Assembly: GCF_010131535.1 (NCBI RefSeq)
Contig: NZ_WUBS01000008.1
Location: 62,001-126,000, forward strand
Direction of reading: 5' to 3'
DNA: 64,000 bases
Source: Acerihabitans arboris
GTDB lineage: Bacteria > Pseudomonadota > Gammaproteobacteria > Enterobacterales > Enterobacteriaceae
Of this stretch, positions 9,549 to 19,104 are shown one piece after another. Position 1 is the stretch's first letter; each line of letters begins with the position of its first letter. The notes beneath the pieces were generated by a model. It made no database searches. It saw only the letters and a program-made list of their open reading frames with translations, and had not been told where the DNA came from. Both the position numbers and the translations under genes were made by a program.

Positions 9549-10535
9549 TTAAATAACGCCGGCTCGCAGCATATCATGCATATGCACCACGCCCATCAGC
9601 CGGTTCTGGTCCGCCACCAGCACCGAGGTGATGTGGCGCGACTGCATAAGGTTGAGCGCGTCGACCGCCAGGGTGTTGGGGCTGACGCGGATGCCGCCGG
9701 CGGTCATCAGGTCGGCGATGCGCGCCTGGTTTAGATCCACGCCCATATCGAACACCCGGCGTAAATCGCCATCGGTAAAAATGCCCTCGATGTTCATGTT
9801 ATCGTCGCATATCACCGTCATGCCGAGGTTTTTACGGGTGATTTCCAGCAAGGCGTCGCGCAGCGAGGCATCCTGGGGGGTGATCGGGATTTCGTCGCCG
9901 GCGTGCATGATATCGGTCACCCGCAGCAATAGTTTACGCCCCAGCGCGCCGCCGGGGTGGGAGAGGGCGAAGTCCTCGGAGGTAAAGCCGCGGGCCTGCA
10001 GCAGCGCCACCGCCAGCGCGTCGCCCATCACCAGGGCGGCGGTGGTGCTGGTGGTGGGGGCCAAACCCAGTGGGCAGGCTTCCAGGGGCACGTGGACGCA
10101 GATATGGATATCCGCCGCCTTGCCCATGGCGCTGGCCGGATTGCCGGTCATGCAAATCAGCGGGATCTGCAGGCGCTTGAGCACCGGGAAAAGCGACAGG
10201 ATTTCATTGGATTCGCCGGAGTTGGACAAGGCGATCACGATATCCTGCGCCGATACCATGCCCAAATCACCGTGGCCGGCCTCGCCGGGATGCACAAAAA
10301 AGGACGGCGTGCCGGTGCTGGCGAAGGTGGCCGCCATCTTGCGGCCGATATGGCCGGATTTGCCCATTCCCATCACCACGACTTTCCCGCTGCAATAAAA
10401 TATTTTTTCGCACGCGCGGCGGAAGTCGTCGTTGATATATTGATCAAGCTGCGCCAGACCTTCCCGCTCGGCGGCGAGAACCTGTTTACCGGCCGCCGGG
10501 AAATCAAAGTCCGGCGCTAATGACAAATGTGACAT
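9549..10535 (-). CDS. kdsD: Arabinose-5-phosphate isomerase KdsD
   Basis: Interconverts ribulose-5-phosphate and arabinose-5-phosphate, the first step of Kdo synthesis. The frame extends 55 codons further upstream, but starting at MSHLSLAPDFDF gives 328 residues, the E. coli length and alignment. An N-terminal SIS domain contains MGMGKSGHIGRKMAATFAS and the HPGEAGHGDLGM loop. Two C-terminal CBS domains follow (about 210-328; TRKNLGMTVICDD, LMQSRHITSVLVAD). It is 35 bp downstream of the yrbG antiporter gene and starts the kds-lpt run. Confidence 0.97.
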   Translation of the reverse strand: MSHLSLAPDFDFPAAGKQVLAAEREGLAQLDQYINDDFRRACEKIFYCSGKVVVMGMGKSGHIGRKMAATFASTGTPSFFVHPGEAGHGDLGMVSAQDIVIALSNSGESNEILSLFPVLKRLQIPLICMTGNPASAMGKAADIHICVHVPLEACPLGLAPTTSTTAALVMGDALAVALLQARGFTSEDFALSHPGGALGRKLLLRVTDIMHAGDEIPITPQDASLRDALLEITRKNLGMTVICDDNMNIEGIFTDGDLRRVFDMGVDLNQARIADLMTAGGIRVSPNTLAVDALNLMQSRHITSVLVADQNRLMGVVHMHDMLRAGVI

Positions 10536-10570
10536 AAAGTTATCCTGATGCACCCGGCGGCGTCCGCGGG

Positions 10571-11536
10571 CTAAATAAACAACACCGTAACATAGGCGGC
10601 AAAACCACATAATAACAGAGCGCCCATGGCAGAGTTGATCCTGCGGCGCTTTCCCAGGCAAAACGCCGTCAATATGACGCTTGCCGCCAGCATCACCCAA
10701 TAATCGCGCGTAAACGCCAGCGGACTGAACGGGCCGGGAGACAGCAGGGCCGGTACCGCCAGCACCATCACGCTATTGACGATATTGGAGCCGATGAGAT
10801 TGCCCAGGGCGATATCGTTTTCACCTTTCAGGGCGCCGGCGATGACCGTGGCCAGCTCCGGTAGGCTGGTGCCGAGGGCCACCGCCGTCAGGCCGATAAC
10901 CAAATCGCCCACCCCCAGGTGGCGGGCCACCACGCCGGCGTTGTCAATCACCATATGCGCCGATATCGGCATGATGATAAAGGCCAGGGCCAGCCACAGC
11001 ACCGCCACGGTATTGCTGCTGTCCTGCGTGTCCTGCGGCAGCTCGGCCAGCTGCTCGCGGGTCAGGCTGTCGGTGCCCTCGCTCAGCGCGCGTCGGGAAA
11101 TAACCACCATGGTGGCAATATACCCTATCGCCGCCAGTAACAGTATCATACCATCCAGGCGGCTCAGGGCGCGATCCGCCAGCACCAGGCCGCACAGCGC
11201 CGTGGCCAGCAGCAGCAGCGGCAGCTCGCGCCGCACGATATCCGAATGGAAGGCCATGGGCCTGATAAGCGCCGCGCCGCCGACAATCAATAATATATTG
11301 ATAATATTGGAACCGAGGATATTACCCACGGTCATATCGATCTGGTGGTTCAGGGCGGCGGTCACCGCGACCAGCAGTTCGGGCAAGGACGTACCGAACG
11401 CCACTATGGTGCAGCCTATCAGCCAGGGCGCTATGCCCAGCGAACGGCCGATCACGGCAGCACTGTAAACCAATCTATCCGCGCCATAAACCAGTAGAAT
11501 AAGGCCAATAACTAATAATGACGTGGCAAAAAACAT
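10571..11536 (-). CDS. yrbG: Inner-membrane calcium/sodium:cation antiporter family protein YrbG
   Basis: CaCA-superfamily antiporter of 321 residues with about ten membrane segments in two inverted repeats. Each repeat carries the alpha-repeat signature: GTSLPELLVAVTAAL with GNILGSNIINILLI in the first half, and GTSLPELATVIAGAL with GNLIGSNIVNSVMV in the second. The acidic residues in these motifs bind cation in the family. The physiological substrate of E. coli YrbG is not settled. It heads the minus-strand kds-lpt cluster and is divergent from mlaF. Confidence 0.93.
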   Translation of the reverse strand: MFFATSLLVIGLILLVYGADRLVYSAAVIGRSLGIAPWLIGCTIVAFGTSLPELLVAVTAALNHQIDMTVGNILGSNIINILLIVGGAALIRPMAFHSDIVRRELPLLLLATALCGLVLADRALSRLDGMILLLAAIGYIATMVVISRRALSEGTDSLTREQLAELPQDTQDSSNTVAVLWLALAFIIMPISAHMVIDNAGVVARHLGVGDLVIGLTAVALGTSLPELATVIAGALKGENDIALGNLIGSNIVNSVMVLAVPALLSPGPFSPLAFTRDYWVMLAASVILTAFCLGKRRRINSAMGALLLCGFAAYVTVLFI

Positions 11537-11770
11537 GTGAAGTCCTTGATTTTGAAGAATCCTGGGCTAATGTCGACAACGCCGCTTCACGGGCGGGCGG
11601 TTGAGGAAGACGGCAATAGGGCGCGCGGTCTGATTTTACTGTTAGCGTGCCAAAAGTAAAACATCGGATATGCCCTATCTTACCGCCGCCACGGTAATTT
11701 TTATGTAAAAGTTCGATGAATCGGTCCTATTGCTTTAATATCTAGGGCTATAGGTTTCAGTGGGAAATAC
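11537..11770. promoter_or_regulatory. Divergent yrbG/mlaF intergenic region
   Basis: A 234-bp gap between two divergently transcribed operons, so promoters for both must lie here. I cannot pick a convincing -35/-10 pair or a palindrome by eye; a short AT-rich run (TTTTATGTAAAAG) precedes mlaF at about 11698-11711. Confidence 0.4.
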
Positions 11771-12595
11771 ATGGGCAGTAACAACATGAACCAGACGGAA
11801 CATTTGGTCGATATCCGCGCATTGAGTTTCCGCCGCGGCAACCGGCCGATATTCGACAACATTACCCTGCAGGTTCCCAGGGGAAAAATCACCGCGATCA
11901 TGGGGCCGTCGGGTATCGGTAAAACGACTCTGTTACGTCTGATTGGTGGCCAACTGCCGCCCGACAGCGGCGAAATTTGGTTTGACGGCGATAATATTCC
12001 CGCCTTATCCCGTCGCCGGCTGTATGAGGTGCGCAAAAAAATCAGCATGCTGTTCCAGTCCGGCGCCCTGTTCACCGATATTAACGTTTTTGAGAACGTG
12101 GCCTTCCCGCTGCGGCAGCATACCCGCCTGCCGGAGGAGGTTCTGCGTACCACCGTGATGATGAAGCTGGAGGCGGTGGGGCTGCGCGGCGCGGCGTCCC
12201 TGATGCCCTCCGAGCTTTCGGGCGGCATGGCCAGGCGCGCCGCGCTGGCCCGCGCCATTGCGCTCGATCCGGAACTCATTATGTTTGACGAGCCCTTCGT
12301 CGGTCAGGATCCTATTACCATGGGAGTGCTGGTCAAACTTATCGATGAACTCAATCACGCGCTGGGCGTTACCTGTATCGTGGTCTCGCATGACGTGCCG
12401 GAGGTGTTGAGCATCGCCGATTACGCGTATATCGTGGCCGAGCAGCATGTCATCGCGGAAGGGACGCCGGCCGAGCTGCGCGCCAACCAGGATCCCAGGG
12501 TGCGGCAGTTCCTCGACGGCATCGCCGACGGTCCCGTGCCGTTTAATTTCCCCGCCAGAGATTACAAAACGCAGCTTTTAGGTTCAGGGAGTTGA
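11771..12595 (+). CDS. mlaF: Phospholipid-transport ABC ATPase MlaF
   Basis: ATPase of the MlaFEDB inner-membrane complex that moves phospholipids between the inner membrane and periplasmic MlaC to keep outer-membrane asymmetry. It shows Walker [10 protein letters not shown], signature [15 protein letters not shown], Walker [13 protein letters not shown] and the H-loop VVSHDVPEV. The C-terminus ([13 protein letters not shown]) matches the tail that reaches the partner subunit. The start at 11771 gives 274 residues; an ATG at 11786 ([11 protein letters not shown]) aligns as well with E. coli. Neither has a strong ribosome site. Confidence 0.95.
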   Translation: MGSNNMNQTEHLVDIRALSFRRGNRPIFDNITLQVPRGKITAIMGPSGIGKTTLLRLIGGQLPPDSGEIWFDGDNIPALSRRRLYEVRKKISMLFQSGALFTDINVFENVAFPLRQHTRLPEEVLRTTVMMKLEAVGLRGAASLMPSELSGGMARRAALARAIALDPELIMFDEPFVGQDPITMGVLVKLIDELNHALGVTCIVVSHDVPEVLSIADYAYIVAEQHVIAEGTPAELRANQDPRVRQFLDGIADGPVPFNFPARDYKTQLLGSGS

Positions 12596-12602
12596 CCGAG
12601 CC

Positions 12603-13388
12603 ATGCTAATACAACAGGCATTAGCGTCTTTTGGACGCCGGGGCATCAGCGTCTGCCATACCTTCGGGCGGGCGGGCGCGATGCTATTTAACGCGCTGGT
12701 GGGCAAACCCGCCTTCCGGCAGCAGTGGCCGTTATTGATCAAGCAGCTTTATAGCGTCGGGGTACAGTCGTTAATCATTATCATTGTCTCGGGGCTGTTT
12801 ATCGGCATGGTGCTGGGGCTGCAGGGTTATATCATCCTGACCACCTACAGCGCCGAAGCCAGCCTGGGCATGATGGTGGCGTTGTCGCTGCTGCGTGAGC
12901 TCGGCCCGGTGGTGACCGCGCTGCTGTTCGCCGGTCGCGCGGGGTCGGCGCTGACCGCGGAAATCGGCCTGATGAAGGCCACCGAGCAGTTGTCCAGCCT
13001 GGAAATGATGGCGGTCGATCCGCTGCGGCGCATCGTGGCGCCCCGTTTTTGGGCCGGCGTCATCAGCATGCCGCTGCTGACGGCCATTTTTGTCGCGGTG
13101 GGCATTTGGGGCGGCGGTGTCGTGGGGGTGGACTGGAAGGGGATCGATAACGGTTATTTCTGGTCCGCCATGCAAGGCGCTGTGGATTGGCACCAGGATT
13201 TGGTGAACTGTCTGATTAAGAGCGTGGTTTTCGCCATTACGGTCACGTGGATCGCGCTGTTTAACGGTTATGATGCGATCCCGACCTCGGAAGGGATCAG
13301 CCGCGCGACCACCAGAACGGTCGTCCATGCGTCCCTGGCGGTGTTGGGACTGGATTTTGTGCTGACAGCACTGATGTTTGGGAAGTGA
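12603..13388 (+). CDS. mlaE: Phospholipid-transport permease MlaE
   Basis: Integral membrane subunit of MlaFEDB, 261 residues, with about five to six hydrophobic segments. The first is [21 protein letters not shown] (about 55-75). The conserved coupling region [24 protein letters not shown] contains the EQ-loop equivalent that contacts MlaF. It begins 7 bp after mlaF and ends 4 bp before mlaD. Length and motifs match the family. Confidence 0.96.
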   Translation: MLIQQALASFGRRGISVCHTFGRAGAMLFNALVGKPAFRQQWPLLIKQLYSVGVQSLIIIIVSGLFIGMVLGLQGYIILTTYSAEASLGMMVALSLLRELGPVVTALLFAGRAGSALTAEIGLMKATEQLSSLEMMAVDPLRRIVAPRFWAGVISMPLLTAIFVAVGIWGGGVVGVDWKGIDNGYFWSAMQGAVDWHQDLVNCLIKSVVFAITVTWIALFNGYDAIPTSEGISRATTRTVVHASLAVLGLDFVLTALMFGK

Positions 13389-13392
13389 GTTG

Positions 13393-13989
13393 ATGCAAAC
13401 GAAAAAAAGTGAAATCTGGGTCGGCGTCTTTATGATAATCGCCCTGTGCGCCGTTATTTTCCTGTGCCTGAAAGTGGCGGATATCCGCTCGGTGGGCAAT
13501 GTTTCCACTTACCGTATTTCGGCCACCTTCGATAATATCGGCGGCCTGAAGGTGCGCTCGCCGGTGAAAGTGGGCGGCGTGGTGGTGGGCCGGGTGGCGG
13601 AAATTACCCTCGACCCGAAAACCTACGCGCCCAAGGTCACCATGGATATCGAGGATACCTACAACCACATCCCCGATACCAGTTCCCTGGCCATTCGCAC
13701 CTCGGGCCTGCTGGGCGAGCAGTTCCTGGCGCTGAACATCGGTTTTGAGGACCCCGACATGGGAACGTCTATCCTTAAGGACGGCGGTGTTATCCAGGAC
13801 ACCAAATCGGCCCTGGTACTGGAAGACCTGATTGGCCAATTCCTGTACAAGAGCGGCGACAAGCCCGCCCCGGCCGGCGGCGATACCGTCCCCGCAGCCG
13901 GCACCGATGCCGCGCCCGCGGCCGGCAACGGCACGGCTCCCGCACCTGCAACCGGCGGCGGCAACGCGCCCGCCGCGGCGACGAATTAA
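13393..13989 (+). CDS. mlaD: MCE-domain lipid-transport protein MlaD with extended Ala/Pro tail
   Basis: Membrane-anchored MCE protein that forms the hexameric ring through which lipid passes between MlaE and MlaC. The start MQTKKSEIWVG at 13393 is chosen because it aligns with E. coli and follows a GGAAG ribosome site; a start five codons earlier overlaps mlaE. One membrane segment (about 8-27) precedes the MCE domain (about 38-117: FDNIGGLKVRSPVKVGG, IRTSGLLGEQFLAL). Residues 155-198 form a low-complexity Ala/Pro/Gly tail, longer than I recall for E. coli (183 residues in total). Confidence 0.95.
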   Translation: MQTKKSEIWVGVFMIIALCAVIFLCLKVADIRSVGNVSTYRISATFDNIGGLKVRSPVKVGGVVVGRVAEITLDPKTYAPKVTMDIEDTYNHIPDTSSLAIRTSGLLGEQFLALNIGFEDPDMGTSILKDGGVIQDTKSALVLEDLIGQFLYKSGDKPAPAGGDTVPAAGTDAAPAAGNGTAPAPATGGGNAPAAATN

Positions 13990-14006
13990 TAAGAGGATAA
14001 TAATTT

Positions 14007-14651
14007 ATGTTTAAGCGTTTTTTACTGCCGGTCCTGCTGGCCCTGCTGGCGGTCGCGCCGCTGGCCCAGGCCGTCGACCAGACCAATCCCTACGCGCTGA
14101 TGAACGCGGCGGCGGATAAAACCTTTACCCGGCTGAAGAATGAGCAAAGCCAGGTTCGCGCCAATCCCAACGTGCTGCGTGATGTGGTGAGGGAAGAACT
14201 GCTGCCGTATGTGCAGGTCAAATACGCCGGCGCGCTGGTGCTCGGCACCTATTACCGCCAGGCCACCCCGGCGCAGCGCGACGCCTACTTCAAGGCCTTC
14301 CAGGCTTACCTGGAGCAGGCCTACGGCCAGGCGCTGGCGATGTACAGCAACCAAAGCTACCAGGTTGCCCCGCAGCAACCCCTGGGCGACGCCACCATTA
14401 TCGCCATCCGCGTGACCATCGTCGATCAGGGCGGACGTCCGCCGGTGCGGCTGGATTTCCAGTGGCGCAAGAATAGCCAGACCGGTAACTGGCAGGCCTA
14501 CGATATGATTGCCGAAGGGGTGAGCATGATCACCACCAAGCAGAATGAATGGGCGTCGACGCTGCGCCAGCAGGGCATCGATGGGCTGACCCGGCAATTA
14601 CAGGCCGCCGCCGAACGTCCTATTACGCTGGATAAGCAGAACAATGGCTGA
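14007..14651 (+). CDS. mlaC: Periplasmic phospholipid-binding protein MlaC
   Basis: Soluble carrier that shuttles phospholipid between MlaA-OmpC at the outer membrane and MlaFEDB. The protein has 214 residues with a signal peptide ([18 protein letters not shown], cleavage about residue 22). The mature part has the Tol-Tol-Ttg2 fold: [22 protein letters not shown] and [21 protein letters not shown]. It starts 17 bp after mlaD behind AAGAGGATAA and overlaps mlaB by 8 bp. Confidence 0.96.
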   Translation: MFKRFLLPVLLALLAVAPLAQAVDQTNPYALMNAAADKTFTRLKNEQSQVRANPNVLRDVVREELLPYVQVKYAGALVLGTYYRQATPAQRDAYFKAFQAYLEQAYGQALAMYSNQSYQVAPQQPLGDATIIAIRVTIVDQGGRPPVRLDFQWRKNSQTGNWQAYDMIAEGVSMITTKQNEWASTLRQQGIDGLTRQLQAAAERPITLDKQNNG

Positions 14652-14952
14652 AACCCTGAGCTGGCAGGCCGAGGATGACACCCTGGTCCTGCGCGGCGAG
14701 CTTGACCGCGTTACGCTGCTGCCCTTCTGGGAGCAGCGCGAAAACGCCCTGCAGGGCGTTCGTTTTCTGGATGTCTCGCGGCTGGACCGGGTGGATTCCG
14801 CCGGCGTCGCGCTGATGCTGCACCTGTGCGCGCTCCAGGCCGCGCGCGGGGGCACGCTCCAGCTTACCGGCGTCACCGAAAAATTACGAACCCTTATCAC
14901 CTTGTACAACCTGCATAATATCCTGCCCTGCGCGGACGATTCCCCCGGCTGA
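14644..14952 (+). CDS. mlaB: STAS-domain subunit MlaB
   Basis: Small cytoplasmic STAS protein (102 residues) that binds MlaF and is needed for stability and activity of the transporter. The STAS core is visible as [26 protein letters not shown], with the usual DSAG loop; the key position is Ser followed by Ala. The start overlaps the mlaC end by 8 bp. It completes the mlaFEDCB set. Confidence 0.95.
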   Translation: MAETLSWQAEDDTLVLRGELDRVTLLPFWEQRENALQGVRFLDVSRLDRVDSAGVALMLHLCALQAARGGTLQLTGVTEKLRTLITLYNLHNILPCADDSPG

Positions 14953-15045
14953 CGAGATGATTACATTATTGCCTGTTTCCGATGACGACGTATTCATCTA
15001 AGATATCGGCTTGTTTCCCGACCCATGACAGTGATTTGACCCCCT

Positions 15046-15306
15046 ATGGAAAACCACGAAATCAAAGAAGTGCTGATGAATGCCGGGGACCTGGCATTAG
15101 ACGAGGCTCACGTGACGGGCGATGGCAGCCATTTTCAGGTCATCGTCGTGAGCGGGCTGTTTGCCGGCATGAGCCGCATCAAAAAACAGCAGGCGGTATA
15201 CGCGCCGTTGATGGAATATATTTCGGACAATCGTATCCACGCGCTCTCTATCAAGGCCTATACCCCGGAAGAGTGGCAGCGCGATCGTAAACTAAATGGT
15301 TTTTAG
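15046..15306 (+). CDS. ibaG: BolA-family acid-stress protein IbaG
   Basis: BolA-like protein of 86 residues that in E. coli interacts with monothiol glutaredoxins and contributes to acid resistance and envelope homeostasis. The BolA helix-turn-helix-like class II core is seen in [33 protein letters not shown], including the conserved His and the RxKxxxxV segment, and the end is [13 protein letters not shown]. It is 93 bp after mlaB and 66 bp before murA, the usual position. Confidence 0.95.
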   Translation: MENHEIKEVLMNAGDLALDEAHVTGDGSHFQVIVVSGLFAGMSRIKKQQAVYAPLMEYISDNRIHALSIKAYTPEEWQRDRKLNGF

Positions 15307-15354
15307 GTGGTAGGCGATGCCGCGCTGTGGCGTTGAACATCAAAGCCCCGTTAA

Positions 15355-16632
<1,278 letters not shown>

Positions 16633-16654
16633 TCGCCCGGCCGCCGCATCGGCT

Positions 16655-17719
16655 TCACTCGGCCGATACGTGCGGTTGCCGAGGTTTCAATCGCCGGCTG
16701 GGAACGGCCGACGCCGGGGTGGCTGCGTATCGTTTACCGGGTCGGTGCGTGGCCGCGCCATTGCCTGATACCGCGTCGGTAACCTGAACTGCTTTATCGC
16801 CACCCGCGAGGGTTTTACTGTCATATTGCCTGGCAGCCTGCGTCATTTCCCGCATCACGCTTTTGGTTGCATAGCCATATTTCCTGGCAATTTCCTGCGA
16901 ATCCACGCCGCGTTGAATGTCATGCCAGGCAGGTCCCAGTAACGAGATCGTTTCCAGGAGGAGAAGCGCGTGGCGGTTGGTTAAGTCATATTTCTTCTTC
17001 AAGTGTTGGCAATTTTGACCCTTCCGCGCCTCTTTTCCCGCATGACTCGTGACGCACGCCATTTCAATGCGCGCTATCGGCCCCGGCTCATAAATACCAT
17101 GCATTTCCGCGATATCCCGGCAGTTGAAACCATCCGTGGCCATTCCTTCAAGAATACTCATATAGGCATCATGGCCTGCGCTCAATGCCTGGAATAACAC
17201 CTTGGGGTTTTGCGCGTCGGACAGGTCAATACTGGCTGAATAGCGCGACAGCGCCTCAGGTCGATGCGGCTCATCGATGCGAAAGATACTGCCGCTGGTT
17301 TTGACTAACAGCCGGTCCCTTAAGATGCAGCAATAGTTATCCATTAAGCCGCAAGCGGACTTGTGGCTTAGGGTGGAACAATACCTGTCAATCGCCCCGA
17401 GTACGGCATTGAATTCGTGCAGCGATCGCAATGTGCGTAAATTCATGGATATCCGGTCATGGGCGGCCCACAGCCGGTATTGCCGCGATTGTTGCATGGC
17501 TATTTTCCTCAGTTTATCCCGATCGTCCGTGCGCGCACGCCGGGCCGATTTCACCGGCTGTTTCTGGCTTGCGCCAATACTGCTGGCCAGCGCAATGCCC
17601 TGTGGGTTGTGCACGCCGGTAAATGTTGGTTCGATAACGTTTTCGCGCTGGGTTTCTGACAAGACGGGGGGAGGCGGCGGTGTGGAACGGGATGCTGAAT
17701 TGAGCGGTATGGACAACAT
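16655..17719 (-). CDS. Orphan protein of unknown function with two helix-turn-helix-like segments
   Basis: I do not recognise this 354-residue protein. It has a Ser/Pro-rich N-terminus with a five-proline run (14-18), a basic stretch (57-76, KSARRARTDDRDKLRK), a mostly helical, cysteine-containing middle, and a basic, Pro/Ala-rich, probably disordered C-terminus (about 320-354). Two segments look alike and HTH-like: RDIAEMHGIYEPGPIARIEMA (201-221) and QEIARKYGYATKSVMREMTQA (275-295). There is no signal peptide or membrane segment. It lies alone between murA and degS, a position without such a gene in E. coli. It could be a DNA-binding protein or a secreted effector-like protein. Confidence 0.6.
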   Translation of the reverse strand: MLSIPLNSASRSTPPPPPVLSETQRENVIEPTFTGVHNPQGIALASSIGASQKQPVKSARRARTDDRDKLRKIAMQQSRQYRLWAAHDRISMNLRTLRSLHEFNAVLGAIDRYCSTLSHKSACGLMDNYCCILRDRLLVKTSGSIFRIDEPHRPEALSRYSASIDLSDAQNPKVLFQALSAGHDAYMSILEGMATDGFNCRDIAEMHGIYEPGPIARIEMACVTSHAGKEARKGQNCQHLKKKYDLTNRHALLLLETISLLGPAWHDIQRGVDSQEIARKYGYATKSVMREMTQAARQYDSKTLAGGDKAVQVTDAVSGNGAATHRPGKRYAATPASAVPSRRLKPRQPHVSAE

Positions 17720-17950
17720 TGTTGGATAATCCTCGGCCGGTTGATAAAGGGGCTTCCCGGCCCGGAACAGCCATTCCCGGGCGCGGATAACCTCCGCTAA
17801 ACCGTGCGGGGCGTGAGGCGGGCCGGCTTAGCTGACCCGCATTATAATGAGATGGGGACGCAGGGAATGACTATTGCGCTTTTGTTTGTGCGTTATTGAG
17901 TCATCAGGGCATAGGCCGTTCCACCCGTGGCGCATCGTGGGCGCGCGGCA

Positions 17951-19018
17951 TCAGTCGGAAGCCGGATACTCCTGGATGGTCACATCAAGCTTAAGCTTGG
18001 CGCCGTTGCGTAAGATGACGACCGGGATCACCGAGCCGGGCCTGATTTCCGCCACCTGATCCATGGTTTCAATGGCCGATACCGCCGGTTTATTGTTGAC
18101 GTTGAGGATGACATCGTTGATTTTGATGCCGGCATGCGCCGCCGGGCCGCCGGGGGTTACTTCATTGACGATAATGCCCTGGATACGGTCCATATTGGCG
18201 CCGGTGGTGTGCAGCGGATCCACCTCGCGGCCGCCGATACCGATATAACCGCGGATAACCCGCCCGTCACGAATCAGCTTATTCATCACCTTGGTGGCCA
18301 GGGCGGTGGGGATGGCGAAACCGATGCCCTCGGGCGTTTCGCCGTTATTGCTTTTATCGAACGACAGGGTATTGATGCCCACCAGTTCGCCCAGGCTGTT
18401 GATAAGCGCCCCGCCGGAGTTGCCGCGGTTGATGGAGGCGTCGGTCTGCAGGAAATTCTGGCGGCCGGAAGGGCTCAGGCCGATACGGCCGGTGGCGCTG
18501 ATAATGCCCTGGGTAACGGTTTGGCCCAGGTTGTAGGGATTGCCGATGGCCATGACCACATCGCCGATATGCGGCGCGCGGCGGGGATTGATGGTGATGA
18601 CCGGCAGGTTGGTGGCGTTGATTTTCAGCACCGCCAGGTCGGTAAGGCTGTCGGAGCCGACCAGTTGTGCCTCATAACCGCGCCCATCCTGCAAAGCCAC
18701 GATAATCTGTTCGGCGTCGTTGATCACATGCTTATTGGTGATCAGGTAGCCTTTCTGGTTCATGATGACGCCGGAGCCCAGGGTATGGATTTCCAGTTCA
18801 TTATGCGAACTGCTGTTCATGCTGCGGTTGTAGACGTTGACTACCGCCGGCGCGGCGCGGCGCACGGCCTGGTTATAGCTGGCAGGGGTCTCGTCCTCGC
18901 TGTCGGCATGGCCGGTTATCAGCGTGCCGGTGGTGGAACGCAGCCCAGGCAACGCCAGCAGCATGATGCCCGCGATGATAAGTCCAAAAATAACCGCACG
19001 TAGAAGCTTAACCAGCAT
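17951..19018 (-). CDS. degS: Serine endoprotease DegS
   Basis: Inner-membrane-anchored periplasmic protease that senses misfolded porin C-termini through its PDZ domain and starts RseA cleavage in the sigma-E response. It has 355 residues, the E. coli length. One N-terminal membrane anchor (about 5-27) is followed by the trypsin-like domain with His97 in TNKHVI, Asp127 in LTDLAVLK and Ser201 in NRGNSGGALI. A single PDZ domain (about 262-350) has the GIIVNEVTPGGPAAHAGIK binding groove. It is 86 bp downstream of degQ. Confidence 0.96.
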   Translation of the reverse strand: MLVKLLRAVIFGLIIAGIMLLALPGLRSTTGTLITGHADSEDETPASYNQAVRRAAPAVVNVYNRSMNSSSHNELEIHTLGSGVIMNQKGYLITNKHVINDAEQIIVALQDGRGYEAQLVGSDSLTDLAVLKINATNLPVITINPRRAPHIGDVVMAIGNPYNLGQTVTQGIISATGRIGLSPSGRQNFLQTDASINRGNSGGALINSLGELVGINTLSFDKSNNGETPEGIGFAIPTALATKVMNKLIRDGRVIRGYIGIGGREVDPLHTTGANMDRIQGIIVNEVTPGGPAAHAGIKINDVILNVNNKPAVSAIETMDQVAEIRPGSVIPVVILRNGAKLKLDVTIQEYPASD

Positions 19019-19065
19019 GATATCCGAACAAGAGGATGGAAATAGCGGCAGGATAACATGAGTTT

Positions 19066-19098
19066 ATCGGACACCGCATTCCCGGTGTCCGATTTTTT
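19066..19098 (+). terminator. Perfect hairpin plus T-tract between degQ and degS, oriented to the plus strand
   Basis: Arms ATCGGACACCG (19066-19076) and CGGTGTCCGAT (19083-19093) are exactly complementary around a 6-nt loop and are followed by six T on the plus strand. As written it would stop plus-strand transcription coming from antisense of degS. On the minus strand, where degQ and degS are read, the hairpin lacks a U-tract and may act only as an attenuator or RNA end. Confidence 0.6.
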
Positions 19099-19104
19099 GT
19101 AATA

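Noticed and set aside
18134-19003. 289-codon plus-strand frame inside degS
   Set aside because: His/Gly/Ala/Asp-rich shadow of DegS with no recognisable motif.
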